Origin: Dyadobacter crusticola DSM 16708
Lineage (GTDB): Bacteria > Bacteroidota > Bacteroidia > Cytophagales > Spirosomataceae
Assembly (NCBI RefSeq): GCF_000701505.1
Contig: NZ_JNJB01000005.1
Coordinates: 186,001-250,000, forward strand
Reading direction: 5' to 3'
Length of the DNA stretch: 64,000 bases
Each line of letters starts with the position of its first letter. The first letter of the stretch is position 1. The notes under the pieces are model-generated. The model saw only the letters and a program-made list of their open reading frames with translations, made no database searches and was not told the DNA's origin. Positions 17,213-26,241 of the stretch are shown here, piece after piece. The position numbers and the translations under genes are program-made.

Positions 17213-19531
17213 ATGAAAAAGTACCGCTATCCTTTTCTTTTTCTGGCTGTTTCGTTCTCACTTGTTTATTGTAAAACAAACAAGCAACCCGCAACTGCCA
17301 CCACCGCAACTGTCGCATCCGCGCAGCAGGAAGAACCTGTTTCCCAAAAACCAGGTCAATCCCCCTTTATCTCGCCCGAAAATACGATTGCTCTGATGCA
17401 GGTCGAAAATGGTTTTGAGGTGAAGCTGGTTGCTGCCGAGCCGCTGGTTAGTGCACCTGTGGCAATGCAGTTCGACGATAAAGCCCGCATGTGGGTGGTT
17501 GAAATGACGGGCTATATGCCTGATACGATCGGTACCGGCGAGGATATTCCCAACGGGAACATTGTCATTCTGGAAGACAAGAATAAAGACGGCGTTTACG
17601 ACGACCGCCAGGTGATCATTGATTCACTGGTATTGCCAAGAGCTATTTGTTTAATAGAAAATGGAATACTCGTAGCGGAGCCGACCAACCTGTGGTTTTA
17701 CGAAATCAAAAATGACAAAGTCGGTAAACGCACGCTCGTTGATCCTAAATACACCGAAGGCGGTAACGTAGAGCACCAGCCAAATGGACTCCTGCGTGCC
17801 ATGGACAACTGGATCTACAATGCAAAATCTGACAAGCGCTACCGGAAAGTGGGTAATAAATGGCTGATTGAGCATACACATTTTCGCGGTCAATGGGGTA
17901 TTTGCCAGGATAATTACGGCCGGCTTTATTACAACAACAATTCCCAAAACCTGCTTGGCGATTACTTTCCAGCCGGCGTAGGCGCGTGGAATACCAACCA
18001 GAAGGGAGTGGCAGGATACAATGAAAAAGCGGTCGCCAACAATAAGGTATACCCGCTTCATCCTACTCCGGGCGTGAACAGGGGTTATATGAAGAATATC
18101 CTTGACGATAGCCTGCGTCTCAACGATTTCACAGCAGCAGCCGGGCCGGTCGTTTACCGGGGCGATCTGTTCGGTGCGTCGTACGACTTCAATGCATTCG
18201 TCCCCGAACCTTCCGCCAACCTGATCAAAAGGAACATACTTGCTCAGAAAGGTTATCTCGTCAAGGGCGAGCAGGCTTACAAAGGCCGCGAGTTCCTGGC
18301 AAGTACCGACGAGCGGTTCAGGCCGGTGAGCTTGTATAACGCACCTGACGGCGCCATGTACATTCTTGATATGTACCGCGGGATTATCCAGCACAAAACA
18401 TACCTGACACCTTACCTCAAAGAGCAGATCGGCAAGCGCGAGTTGACACAGCCACTGTCAAGCGGCCGCATTTACAAGGTTGTTCCAAAAAATACGCAGG
18501 CAAAACCGGTCATGATCCCATCCGACGCCGCCGAGCTGGTAAAGCTTCTTGGCCATTCCAACGGCTGGGTACGCGACCGGGCACAGCAAAAGCTGATCGA
18601 CGGTAAGTACAACCAAACGGTACCAGCTCTGCGCGAAGCGGTGAAGCAAACGGGCAATCCGCTTCTGGCAATACACGCATTGTGGACATTGGAAGGTCTT
18701 AATTCCTTGAAAACAGAGGAAGTGGTGAGCTGGCTACGACGCACCGACTGGCAATACAAAATGCAGGGTTTCGCAGCGACACCGTCCATTATTACACCGG
18801 CGTCGTATCGTCAGTTCGCAGCATTGTTTGAAGAAATGGTCGACCAAAACGACACACTTGCGGCCCCTTATGTAGGTTTCATGGCGAAAAGCGTTTCGAA
18901 GTTCGATACAGTCGCGTCCAAGAACCTGCTGACCAAGCTGGTTACCAAATACCCGAACAACCGCTATGTAGCCGACGCAGTGATCAGCAACCTGCAAGGG
19001 AAAGAGGAAATGTTCCAAACCGAGCTGACCGCCTCTTTAAACGACCAGAACCTGCTGGTCAACAAGCAGCTGCAAAAGGTAATCACGTCGGTGCGGAGCG
19101 CACAGGGTAACCGGAACCCGGAAATGCTGAAAAGACAGTTTCCGAAGGGCGAGGCGCTGTTTACCTCCGTTTGCCAAACCTGTCACGGACCTGATGGCGG
19201 AGGCGTAAAATCCCTGGCACCTCCATTGAACCAGTCGGAATGGGTGACGGGCAATAAAGACAAGTTGATCTCCATCGTGCTTTTTGGCTTAACAGGCCCC
19301 GTGAAAGTGAACGGACACATTTATCAGACACCCGAAGTGAGCGGCGATATGCCCGGTATCGGTTACGATAAAGATATGCCAAATGAAGACATTGCCCAGC
19401 TGCTCAGCTACATCCGCAAATCGTGGCGCAACAATGCCGATGTGGTCAGCACAGAAGAAGTAAGCAAGGTGCGCCAGAAGCTGACCGGCCGGGAAAAGGC
19501 ATTTACGGAAGCTGAATTGAATGGTATCTAA
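17213..19531 (+). CDS. Exported beta-propeller dehydrogenase with cytochrome c domain
   Basis: 772-residue exported protein. It starts with a hydrophobic signal (about 7-19) with Cys20 at its end, perhaps a lipoprotein. Residues about 55-430 resemble the membrane-bound dehydrogenase (PVC/TIGR02604-like) and sorbosone-dehydrogenase propeller family. The region 440-620 looks like a HEAT-type helical segment, and the C-terminus is a mono-haem cytochrome c domain with C654-Q-T-C657-H658 and a probable Met ligand in GDMPGIG. It may oxidise a carbohydrate or alcohol in the periplasm and pass electrons on. The ATG at 17213 follows a reasonable AGAGGA site; a TTG at 17186 was rejected. The adjacent transporter suggests a sugar-type substrate. 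Confidence 0.8.
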   Translation: MKKYRYPFLFLAVSFSLVYCKTNKQPATATTATVASAQQEEPVSQKPGQSPFISPENTIALMQVENGFEVKLVAAEPLVSAPVAMQFDDKARMWVVEMTGYMPDTIGTGEDIPNGNIVILEDKNKDGVYDDRQVIIDSLVLPRAICLIENGILVAEPTNLWFYEIKNDKVGKRTLVDPKYTEGGNVEHQPNGLLRAMDNWIYNAKSDKRYRKVGNKWLIEHTHFRGQWGICQDNYGRLYYNNNSQNLLGDYFPAGVGAWNTNQKGVAGYNEKAVANNKVYPLHPTPGVNRGYMKNILDDSLRLNDFTAAAGPVVYRGDLFGASYDFNAFVPEPSANLIKRNILAQKGYLVKGEQAYKGREFLASTDERFRPVSLYNAPDGAMYILDMYRGIIQHKTYLTPYLKEQIGKRELTQPLSSGRIYKVVPKNTQAKPVMIPSDAAELVKLLGHSNGWVRDRAQQKLIDGKYNQTVPALREAVKQTGNPLLAIHALWTLEGLNSLKTEEVVSWLRRTDWQYKMQGFAATPSIITPASYRQFAALFEEMVDQNDTLAAPYVGFMAKSVSKFDTVASKNLLTKLVTKYPNNRYVADAVISNLQGKEEMFQTELTASLNDQNLLVNKQLQKVITSVRSAQGNRNPEMLKRQFPKGEALFTSVCQTCHGPDGGGVKSLAPPLNQSEWVTGNKDKLISIVLFGLTGPVKVNGHIYQTPEVSGDMPGIGYDKDMPNEDIAQLLSYIRKSWRNNADVVSTEEVSKVRQKLTGREKAFTEAELNGI

Positions 19532-19579
19532 AATGCGCTGCTAAAAAAGAAAGCTTAACGGGAACGAAAAGAATCAAAA

Positions 19580-19610
19580 GAATGTCTCAGAAACGGGACA
19601 TTCTTTTTTT
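19580..19610 (+). terminator. Intrinsic terminator that overlaps a TetR-type operator
   Basis: Arms 19580-19586 (GAATGTC) and 19597-19603 (GACATTC) pair perfectly, the stem is extended by a U-G and a C-G pair inside, and seven T follow (19604-19610). It should end the dehydrogenase transcript. The same bases contain an 18-bp inverted repeat that matches one upstream of the flavoprotein gene (see separate entries). Confidence 0.8.
19583..19600. promoter_or_regulatory. Putative TetR operator A upstream of tetR-like gene
   Basis: The 18-bp element is TGTCTCA, four bases, CGGGACA. The left half-site is identical to that of operator B at 20197-20214 and the spacing is the same. It ends 17 bases before the ATG of the TetR gene (19618), where repressor binding would block transcription, so autoregulation is likely. 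Inference only; binding has not been shown. Confidence 0.5.
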
Positions 19611-19617
19611 ATCCCCA

Positions 19618-20178
19618 ATGACCATGAAAGATACCGAGCAAAGCATAATTGAAGCTGCAATTCTGATCTTCAACGAGGACCTTTCAGCACCGCTTGAAAA
19701 GGTTGCCGAGCAGGCGCAAACTACTAGGCGAACTTTACACCGGTACTTCAAAGACCGGAATGAGCTGATGAAAAGCTGCAAGAACGAGATCCGCAAAGCT
19801 TGCCACCTCGCAATGGAAAACGCCTACAACAGTACGGAAGATCCTGTTCAGAAGTTGGAGCGGATGTTTTATGCCGGCATTGAATGTGGCACAAAAGACA
19901 CCTTTCTGCATAAACTACATACACTTCACGATCACGAACATCAATCGCATGACCAGGAATGCTCTGATTATGACGACACTTTCTCCATCTGGAAATCGCA
20001 TTTGAAGTACTTGCAGGCACAGGGACTGATCAGCCCGATGATGACTATTGACTGGGTACACCAGCTGTTTCAGGGTATCGTAGCTGCGTCCGTTACTTCC
20101 CGTAATATCAAGGCAATGCAGCTCAATGAAGTAAAAAAGCTTGGCTGGTTTTCATTCAGCCGGGGTATTGGTTTGTAA
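19618..20178 (+). CDS. TetR/AcrR-family transcriptional regulator
   Basis: Repressor of 186 residues with the N-terminal helix-turn-helix (PLEKVAEQAQTTRRTLHRYF; Y in the recognition helix region) and a helical C-terminal ligand domain. His-rich segments (HTLHDHEHQSHDQE) in the ligand domain hint at metal or thiol sensing but are not proof. It probably controls the flavoprotein gene 51 bases downstream, since identical half-sites lie before both genes. The ATG at 19582 in the same frame falls inside the terminator hairpin, so I take 19618 (or 19624) as start. Confidence 0.87.
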   Translation: MTMKDTEQSIIEAAILIFNEDLSAPLEKVAEQAQTTRRTLHRYFKDRNELMKSCKNEIRKACHLAMENAYNSTEDPVQKLERMFYAGIECGTKDTFLHKLHTLHDHEHQSHDQECSDYDDTFSIWKSHLKYLQAQGLISPMMTIDWVHQLFQGIVAASVTSRNIKAMQLNEVKKLGWFSFSRGIGL

Positions 20179-20196
20179 AAATTTTTTATCCACTCA

Positions 20197-20214
20197 TGTC
20201 TCATTTTTGAGACA
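20197..20214. promoter_or_regulatory. Putative TetR operator B upstream of flavoprotein gene
   Basis: A perfect 18-bp inverted repeat, TGTCTCA, TTTT, TGAGACA, ends 15 bases before the ATG at 20230. It shares the left half-site and the 4-base spacer with operator A (19583-19600). The position fits repressor binding over the promoter or leader of the flavoprotein gene. Confidence 0.6.
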
Positions 20215-20229
20215 AAAACATATATTCTT

Positions 20230-21141
20230 ATGCATACGAATCCTGATTTTGATGTGGTTATTGTCGGCGGAAGCTATGCCGGCTTATCGGCGGCGATGTC
20301 GCTGGGGCGTGCGAGATGGAAAGTTGCGGTGATCGACAGCGGCAAACCGTGCAATGCACAAACGCCGCATTCCCACAATTTTATTACTCACGATGGCGCA
20401 GAACCAGCCGCCATTTCAGCAGCCGCGAGGGTGCAGGTACTCTCCTACCCGACAATCGAATGGATCGAAGACCTGGCTGTGACTGCCACCGGTCAGAACA
20501 ATGCGTTTACAGTCGAAACCGGCTCCGGGCAACGCATTACAACGAAAAAGATCCTGTTTGCAACGGGTATCAAAGATCTGCTGCCGCCTACTCCCGGCTT
20601 AGCAGAATGCTGGGGAATCAGCGTGATCCATTGCCCATTCTGCCACGGATACGAGTACAGCGATCAGAAAACGGGTATTCTGGTCAATGGTGAAACTACA
20701 CTGGACTTTGCCAGACTGATCCGCAACTGGACTCCGGACCTTGCGATCTTCACAAACGGCCCTGCCGCCTTTGACGCACATACCAAAACAACATTGGAAC
20801 AAATGGGGGTACCGGTTCACGAGCAGCCTGTCGACCGCATCGTGCATGAAAATGGGTACCTCACACATCTGGCTTTTCAGGACGGAAGTACCGCAGCACT
20901 TACAGCATTATACCACCGTCCGCCTTTTGAACAGCATTGCAAAATCCCTGAAACGCTGGGAGTCGAGCTGACTGCGCAAGGTCACATTGCGCTGGATGGG
21001 TCTCAAAAGACAACTGTACCTGGGATTTATGCAGCCGGCGACAATACCACGATGATGCGCTCGGTTGCAAATGCAGTGGCTGCTGGCAGCTTTGCAGGCG
21101 CGCGCCTGTCCCACGAGTTGATTAGCGAGCAATATTCTTAG
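20230..21141 (+). CDS. FAD-dependent oxidoreductase (thioredoxin-reductase-like, CPFC active site)
   Basis: 303-residue pyridine-nucleotide-disulphide oxidoreductase. The FAD-binding GGSYAGLSAA is at 13-22, and GIYAAGDN near the C-terminus completes the FAD site. C135-P-F-C138 (HCPFCHGYE) is the redox-active pair, in the form found in the GliT/TrxR-like side branch rather than the CATC/CAVC of standard thioredoxin reductase. The NADPH GxGxxA motif region is poorly conserved (ILVNGETTLDFA), so its electron donor is uncertain. Tight linkage with the TetR gene and shared operators suggest an inducible stress or detoxification role. Confidence 0.85.
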   Translation: MHTNPDFDVVIVGGSYAGLSAAMSLGRARWKVAVIDSGKPCNAQTPHSHNFITHDGAEPAAISAAARVQVLSYPTIEWIEDLAVTATGQNNAFTVETGSGQRITTKKILFATGIKDLLPPTPGLAECWGISVIHCPFCHGYEYSDQKTGILVNGETTLDFARLIRNWTPDLAIFTNGPAAFDAHTKTTLEQMGVPVHEQPVDRIVHENGYLTHLAFQDGSTAALTALYHRPPFEQHCKIPETLGVELTAQGHIALDGSQKTTVPGIYAAGDNTTMMRSVANAVAAGSFAGARLSHELISEQYS

Positions 21142-21177
21142 TATGTTTGCACGTAATCACCCGCTTAACAGCTTACA

Positions 21178-22344
21178 ATGTCAGTTTTTCAAAATACAGC
21201 CAACATTATCATCACCTGCTACCGGCGCCTGGCTCCGTTCCTTGAGCCGGAGGTACGGGCACTTGGATTTGATGTGACTGAAACTTTTCCCACGGGCATT
21301 CGCACGTCAGGTACCATGAATGATTGTGTCCGGCTGAACCTGAACCTGTACTGCGCAAGTCAGGTATTGTACAGCCTGGGTACGTTCCGTGCGAAACATG
21401 CGGATGATGTCTACCGGTTTTTATCCCAAATAGCCTGGGAAGATATCCTCCCGGCGGAGGGTTACTTCTCGGTAACCAGCAATGTGCATACGGAGAGCGT
21501 CAACAATTCGATGTATGTGAATGTGCGGGTGAAGGATGCAATCGTCGACAGGATCAGAGAAAAGAAAGGCGTCAGGCCATCGTCGGGCTCGGATATGAAA
21601 AATGCAGTGGTGCATTTGTTCTGGAAAGAAGAGCAGGCCGAGATCTTCATAGATACTTCCGGCGAAACGATCGCCCGGCATGGGTACCGTAAAATCCCGG
21701 GCGCAGCACCGATGCTCGAATCCCTTGCCTCAGCAACTATACTCGCAAGTCAGTGGGACCGCCGCTCCGCCTTCGTGAACCCGATGTGCGGCTCCGGAAC
21801 CCTCGCCATTGGAGCCGCGCTCATCGCAACCAACAGCAAACCAGGTCTTTTCCGGAATAACTATTCCTTTATGCATTTGCTCGGTTACGACGAAGAGCTC
21901 TACTACGCGGAACAGGATAAGCTGGAAGATCAGATCATTGAAGTGCCCGATTTGCGCATTATTGCTACCGACCATAGTGAAGCAGCCATTGAAAACGCGC
22001 GGAAGAATGCAGTAGCCGCCGGCGTAGCAAACATGATCGAATTCCAGGTCTGTGATTTTGCAGAGACGGAGATACCTGACGACAACAAGGGCGTGTTCTT
22101 CGTAAACCCTGAATACGGCGAGCGGCTGGGGGAAATCAGCGAACTTGAAGAAACCTATGCCCGCATTGGCGACTTTATGAAACAAAAATGCAGAGGTTAC
22201 TCCGGCTATGTATTCACGGGTAACCTGGACCTGGCTAAAAAGATTGGTTTGAAACCGAGGCGACGGATTGAATTTTATTCCGGCAAAATCGACTGTCGCT
22301 TGCTGGAATACGAACTATATGAAGGCACCAAGCGTACTTTTTAG
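21178..22344 (+). CDS. THUMP-domain class I RNA methyltransferase (RlmL-type)
   Basis: 388-residue putative 23S rRNA or tRNA guanine-N2 methyltransferase. The N-terminal part (about 1-165) has the ferredoxin-like/THUMP region (IRTSGTMNDCVRLNLNLY), and the C-terminal part the SAM domain with NPMCGSGTLAIGAAL (motif I) and the catalytic motif FVNPEYGERLG, a variant of the usual NPPY/NPPW. THUMP binds the acceptor RNA. It resembles E. coli RlmL's N-terminal half, so m2G2445 in 23S rRNA is the obvious guess, but position cannot be deduced. It follows the flavoprotein by 36 bases. Confidence 0.88.
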   Translation: MSVFQNTANIIITCYRRLAPFLEPEVRALGFDVTETFPTGIRTSGTMNDCVRLNLNLYCASQVLYSLGTFRAKHADDVYRFLSQIAWEDILPAEGYFSVTSNVHTESVNNSMYVNVRVKDAIVDRIREKKGVRPSSGSDMKNAVVHLFWKEEQAEIFIDTSGETIARHGYRKIPGAAPMLESLASATILASQWDRRSAFVNPMCGSGTLAIGAALIATNSKPGLFRNNYSFMHLLGYDEELYYAEQDKLEDQIIEVPDLRIIATDHSEAAIENARKNAVAAGVANMIEFQVCDFAETEIPDDNKGVFFVNPEYGERLGEISELEETYARIGDFMKQKCRGYSGYVFTGNLDLAKKIGLKPRRRIEFYSGKIDCRLLEYELYEGTKRTF

Positions 22345-22430
22345 TTTTATTCCAGTAAAGTATAGCGTTATTCTTAGCTGGCTTAGCACGGTATTTAAAT
22401 GAAATCTCGTATAATCAAATACAATTTGTC

Positions 22431-22601
22431 ATGAAACAGTCACAAAATTCGGGGATGATGCATCAGAATCAGAGTTCCCGGGCAATGCCTGAAAACAAAG
22501 ACAATTTGGACAGCAGGCACAGAGAAGAGGAAATGGTAAAAGGCGATGACCTTACCAATAATCGTAAGGAACATCACAGCCTCAACAAACAAAAGCAATA
22601 G
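22431..22601 (+). CDS. Small hydrophilic protein, unknown function
   Basis: A 56-codon reading frame, ATG to TAG, rich in Gln, Asn, Lys, Glu and His. It has no hydrophobic segment and no domain I recognise. It starts after an AT-rich leader and ends 30 bases before a strong terminator (22632-22668), which supports a real transcript. Such small charged proteins are common stress-associated genes in Bacteroidota, but the function is unknown. Confidence 0.5.
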   Translation: MKQSQNSGMMHQNQSSRAMPENKDNLDSRHREEEMVKGDDLTNNRKEHHSLNKQKQ

Positions 22602-22631
22602 CTTTTCTCTGTGTTTATTGTGATTAGAGTG

Positions 22632-22668
22632 AAGCCGGGTTCAGAATTTTTCTGGATCCGGCTTTTTT
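22632..22668 (+). terminator. Intrinsic terminator after small ORF
   Basis: Arms AAGCCGG (22632-22638) and CCGGCTT (22658-22664) form a stem extended by several further pairs inside, then six T follow. The 200 bases after it up to the AraC gene hold only an inverted repeat (22793-22814). Confidence 0.8.
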
Positions 22669-22792
22669 GATGGGTAGATGTAAGATTTTCTCATACCAAA
22701 AAATACATGCAGCACCTGGGCTAGCAATACAGCTAAACTTTGGCAGGAAGCATTTTCTGAATTAGCGACGGTTAAAATGTGCCGGAATTACA

Positions 22793-22814
22793 CTTTTGTT
22801 TGCAAAAACAAAAG
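22793..22814. repeat. 9-bp inverted repeat upstream of araC-family gene
   Basis: CTTTTGTTT (22793-22801) and AAACAAAAG (22806-22814) are perfect inverted arms with a GCAA loop, 54 bases before the ATG of the AraC gene. There is no T run, so a protein-binding site or leader hairpin is more likely than a terminator. Function not shown. Confidence 0.5.
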
Positions 22815-22868
22815 TCGGGGAGATCATAAGTCCGCAAATTTGTTGATTTGATCTTTGCACAAATTGAT

Positions 22869-23756
22869 ATGGAGCTATACCGAAAATATTTCAGCCAGGA
22901 ACAACTGGAAGCACTGGCAGGCTCCGAACCGAACTGGGGAGTATCTATTTTGAACGTCGGCCATAACCTGCACCCTGCCGGCAAAACCTACCCCGACCAG
23001 AATCACCCATCCAGCTACTATTTTGACTGGGACAAAGGGCGTGTAATCAACGAATTTCAGCTCGTGTACATCTCAAATGGAAGCGGCGTTTTTGAGACTG
23101 AAACCATTCCGCCGACAATCGTAGAAGCGGGTACTGCATTCCTGTTATTCCCGAATGTGTGGCACCGTTACAAGCCTTCGCAGGAGACCGGTTGGGAAGA
23201 GTTTTGGGTAGGATTTGGCGGGCATTACTCCGAGTACTTAATGCGCCAGGAGTGTTTCAATGCAGATAATCCGCTGATCCGCATTGGCTTTAACTCCGAA
23301 CTCCTGAATGTATTTATTCGCCTGGTGCAGACACTAAGGTCAGAAGGGATAGCTTACAAGCAAATCGCTTCTTGCCTCGTAATTCAGCTGCTAGGGCTCA
23401 TTTACGCGTCTGCATTGATGACCGATCACGCGCGATCGCACAAGGAAAAGCTTGTGCACCGGATGCGGTACCAGATACATGAAAGCAGCGCGGCGAACCT
23501 GGATATGGAAAAATTGGCGAAGCAGCATGGCGTAAGTTATGGCTGGTTCAGAAAAGCATTCAAAGAGGTGATTGGTACCTCGCCCGGGCAATATCACCTG
23601 AACCTTAAAATTGAAAAAGCCTGTGAGATGCTCCGGGAAACGTCGTTGTCCGTGGCCGAGATCGCTTACAAAACGGGATTCGAGTCGGAATTCTACTTTT
23701 CAAGAATATTCAAGAAAAAAATGACCGTACCCCCAACTTCCTATCGGGAAGGATAG
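22869..23756 (+). CDS. AraC-family transcriptional regulator with cupin N-domain
   Basis: 295-residue regulator. Residues about 35-150 are the cupin-like ligand domain with FPNVWHRYKPSQETGWEEFW, and about 195-295 the two helix-turn-helix units ending in AEIAYKTGFESEFYFSRIFKK, the typical AraC signature. It probably senses a small molecule, often a sugar, and regulates nearby or distant genes. Neighbours give no clear target; the next gene encodes a lipoprotein of unknown function. Confidence 0.9.
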   Translation: MELYRKYFSQEQLEALAGSEPNWGVSILNVGHNLHPAGKTYPDQNHPSSYYFDWDKGRVINEFQLVYISNGSGVFETETIPPTIVEAGTAFLLFPNVWHRYKPSQETGWEEFWVGFGGHYSEYLMRQECFNADNPLIRIGFNSELLNVFIRLVQTLRSEGIAYKQIASCLVIQLLGLIYASALMTDHARSHKEKLVHRMRYQIHESSAANLDMEKLAKQHGVSYGWFRKAFKEVIGTSPGQYHLNLKIEKACEMLRETSLSVAEIAYKTGFESEFYFSRIFKKKMTVPPTSYREG

Positions 23757-23838
23757 TATTGAACCCGGAAACGCATTTGCACATTCAATTTTCCTGAAAA
23801 GCGGTCGTTTAAGGAATTGTTCTAAAATGTCTGACTAA

Positions 23839-24408
23839 ATGAAATACATAATCGCCCTGGTGCTGCTGCTTACGGTTTCCTCCTGTGAATGGATCGGCAA
23901 TTCTCCCAGCTTTGGTGACGATTTTATAACCTACACGATCCGCAAGGGAAACCACGAGGTCGACAATAACCTCAACACCCCTTTCACTTCTTCTTCCATG
24001 CACTTTCAGGCGGTGTTCGACAGCAGCTGCGTTTACCGGAATGCGATCCCGGAAAACCAGAACGATATTAATAAGCTATACGGATTTTCGGATTGCAGCT
24101 CAGGGCATCAGAGCAACAGCGCCAGGTTTGGCTGGAACTGGCGGGAAGGCGCGCTCAGGATTTACGCGTATGTGTACGTGAATGGCGTGCGACAGGAAAA
24201 AGAGCTAGGTACCGCGGAGCTCAATGAGCTTACCAGTTTCAGGATAGCCGCGCGCGACAAGTCCTACCTTTTCACTTTCCGTGGTGTAGAAACAACAATG
24301 CCGCGCCACTGTGATGGTGGCGTCGGCATTGCATATAAGCTGCTCCCCTATTTCGGTGGCGACGAAACCGCCCCGCAGGATATCAAAATCAAGATCAGGA
24401 ACCTATAA
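23839..24408 (+). CDS. Hypothetical lipoprotein
   Basis: 189 residues with a signal peptide ending in LTVSSC, a typical lipobox, so a lipidated protein facing the periplasm or outer membrane. The rest is beta-rich (SSSMHFQAVFDSS, WNWREGALRIYAYVYV) with a FTFRGVETTMPRHCDGG segment and several Cys. No recognised domain. It overlaps the end of the convergent treZ-like gene by six bases. Confidence 0.7.
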   Translation: MKYIIALVLLLTVSSCEWIGNSPSFGDDFITYTIRKGNHEVDNNLNTPFTSSSMHFQAVFDSSCVYRNAIPENQNDINKLYGFSDCSSGHQSNSARFGWNWREGALRIYAYVYVNGVRQEKELGTAELNELTSFRIAARDKSYLFTFRGVETTMPRHCDGGVGIAYKLLPYFGGDETAPQDIKIKIRNL

Positions 24409-26241
24409 CTCGTTCGTGTACACCGACATTGATTCGGGCTGTACCCTGATCACCCCGCCGTCTGCTGTTTCCGGAAGATCCTTCTCGCCTCCCCATTTGG
24501 TGTCAGAGGAAACAATGAGTTTCTGCCAGTTTGACTCTCCGGGTAAGGATACTTCCTGGGCATTCTTGGAGAAGTTGAGCACGGCAGTGAGGTGCTGTTC
24601 CGGTGATACCCGCTGTAAAATGATCAGCTCACGATCTTCAAAACCTTCTACGATAATCCCGTCGCGATCGGTTTTGCGCAATGCGGGCTCCTGCTTTCTG
24701 AGTGCGATGAACGTTTTGTAATAGTTAAGCATCGTGCGGTGCGGCTCTTTATCAAGCAACTCCCATTGCACTTTCGACTTCCGAAAAGTTTCTTCGCTCA
24801 CCGGATCGGGCGCGTCACCTTCCATGTGAAAGGCTGCAAACTCACTCTTTCTGCCTTTGCGCACAGCTTCTGCAAGCTCAGGATCGGTGTGGCTCACGAA
24901 GTACTGGAAGGGATTTGTCTCACTCCATTCTTCTCCCATAAACAACAAAGGCAGGTACGGGCTGATCAGTACTGCGCCTGCAAGCAATTTCTGCATTTCG
25001 AAGCTCACCAGCTGACTTGTACGCTCCCCGAGCATCCGGTTACCGACGTGGTCATGGTTTTGGGAAAATACAATAAACTGCTGCCCAGGTAATCCGTCGG
25101 CTTTCACTCCGAATTTCCGCTTCCGGTGATCTGAGTAAACCCCGTCGTAAACGTAAGCGTCTTTGTATGACTTCGCGAGCGATACAATGGGTTCAAAATC
25201 TGAATAGTACCCGCTTTTCTGCTGGCCTGACGATACTCGCAATGCGTGGTGGAACTCGTCTATCCACTGCGCATCCATTCCGTAGCCTCCTTTTTCAATG
25301 GGTTTCACAAACCGCGTATCGTTCAGGTCCATTTCCACCATCAGGTAATGCTGCCGGTTGGTAAGCTCCGAAAGCTCATTAACGCGCATTTTCATTTCCT
25401 GGAGCAAATGCAAAGGTCCAAAGTCCTTGATCGCGTGTACAGCGTCGAGCCGCAATGCATCGATATGGAAATCGTGGAACCACATCAATGCATTTTCAAT
25501 GAAATACTGGCGCACAGCATCACTCCACGCATCGTCTACATTGACAGCATCGCCCCAGGGTGTATGGTACTTATCTGTAAAATAATGACCAAACTTGCCG
25601 AACACATTTCCCTCCGGCCCCAGGTGGTTGTAAACCATATCGAGTACAACTGCTATCCCTCTTCCGTGGCAGGCATTGACAAACTCCTGCATTGCCCTTG
25701 GTCCGCCGTAAGAATCCTGTACGGAATACGGAAAAACACCATCGTAACCCCAGTTCCTGGCTCCTGCAAATTGCGATACCGGCATAATCTCGATTGCATT
25801 CACACCCAGTTCTACCAGGTGATCAAGCTTGCTTTCTATCGCTTGCAAAGTCCCTTCCGGTGTAAATGTGCCGATGTGTACTTCATAAATGATATAATCC
25901 GACAAGCCCGGATTTTTCCATTGCTGGTCTGTCCATTGAAAATCCTTGATATCAACAGCCTGTGACGGACCGTGAACTCCCTGAGGCTGGTAAACGGAGG
26001 CAGGATCGGGCAGCGGCTCTTCTTCGCCCAAAACAATCTGATACAGATCGTCCGGTTTGATTTTATCCGTTTTCAACGTCCAGTATCCATAATCCGCTTT
26101 CTGAAGCGACAGATTCTTGTCTTGATCGACCAGCAAAATGCTTGCTTCCTCCGCGAGCGGCGCCCAGACGAGCACTTCCGCTTCTCCGAATTCATTGAAT
26201 CTTATTCCCGGTACTGCGGGCAATGTCTCACTAAAGCTCAT
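24403..26241 (-). CDS. treZ: Malto-oligosyltrehalose trehalohydrolase-like alpha-amylase
   Basis: 612-residue GH13 enzyme. The N-terminal CBM48-type beta domain (about 1-90) is followed by the (beta/alpha)8 barrel. The nucleophile Asp lies in ALRLDAVHAI, the acid/base Glu in LMVEMDLND, and the third Asp in FSQNHDHVG, all in the treZ-like context. It would release trehalose from maltooligosyltrehalose. Its usual partner TreY is absent here, so either the partner is elsewhere or the enzyme has a broader branching/debranching role. It overlaps glgX by four bases (ATGA), so the two form one transcript. Confidence 0.85.
   Translation of the reverse strand: MSFSETLPAVPGIRFNEFGEAEVLVWAPLAEEASILLVDQDKNLSLQKADYGYWTLKTDKIKPDDLYQIVLGEEEPLPDPASVYQPQGVHGPSQAVDIKDFQWTDQQWKNPGLSDYIIYEVHIGTFTPEGTLQAIESKLDHLVELGVNAIEIMPVSQFAGARNWGYDGVFPYSVQDSYGGPRAMQEFVNACHGRGIAVVLDMVYNHLGPEGNVFGKFGHYFTDKYHTPWGDAVNVDDAWSDAVRQYFIENALMWFHDFHIDALRLDAVHAIKDFGPLHLLQEMKMRVNELSELTNRQHYLMVEMDLNDTRFVKPIEKGGYGMDAQWIDEFHHALRVSSGQQKSGYYSDFEPIVSLAKSYKDAYVYDGVYSDHRKRKFGVKADGLPGQQFIVFSQNHDHVGNRMLGERTSQLVSFEMQKLLAGAVLISPYLPLLFMGEEWSETNPFQYFVSHTDPELAEAVRKGRKSEFAAFHMEGDAPDPVSEETFRKSKVQWELLDKEPHRTMLNYYKTFIALRKQEPALRKTDRDGIIVEGFEDRELIILQRVSPEQHLTAVLNFSKNAQEVSLPGESNWQKLIVSSDTKWGGEKDLPETADGGVIRVQPESMSVYTNEL

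Noticed and set aside
19582-19617. In-frame ATG 36 bases upstream of the TetR start
   Set aside because: It lies inside the terminator stem; the encoded residues (SQKRDILFLSP) are not part of the TetR domain.
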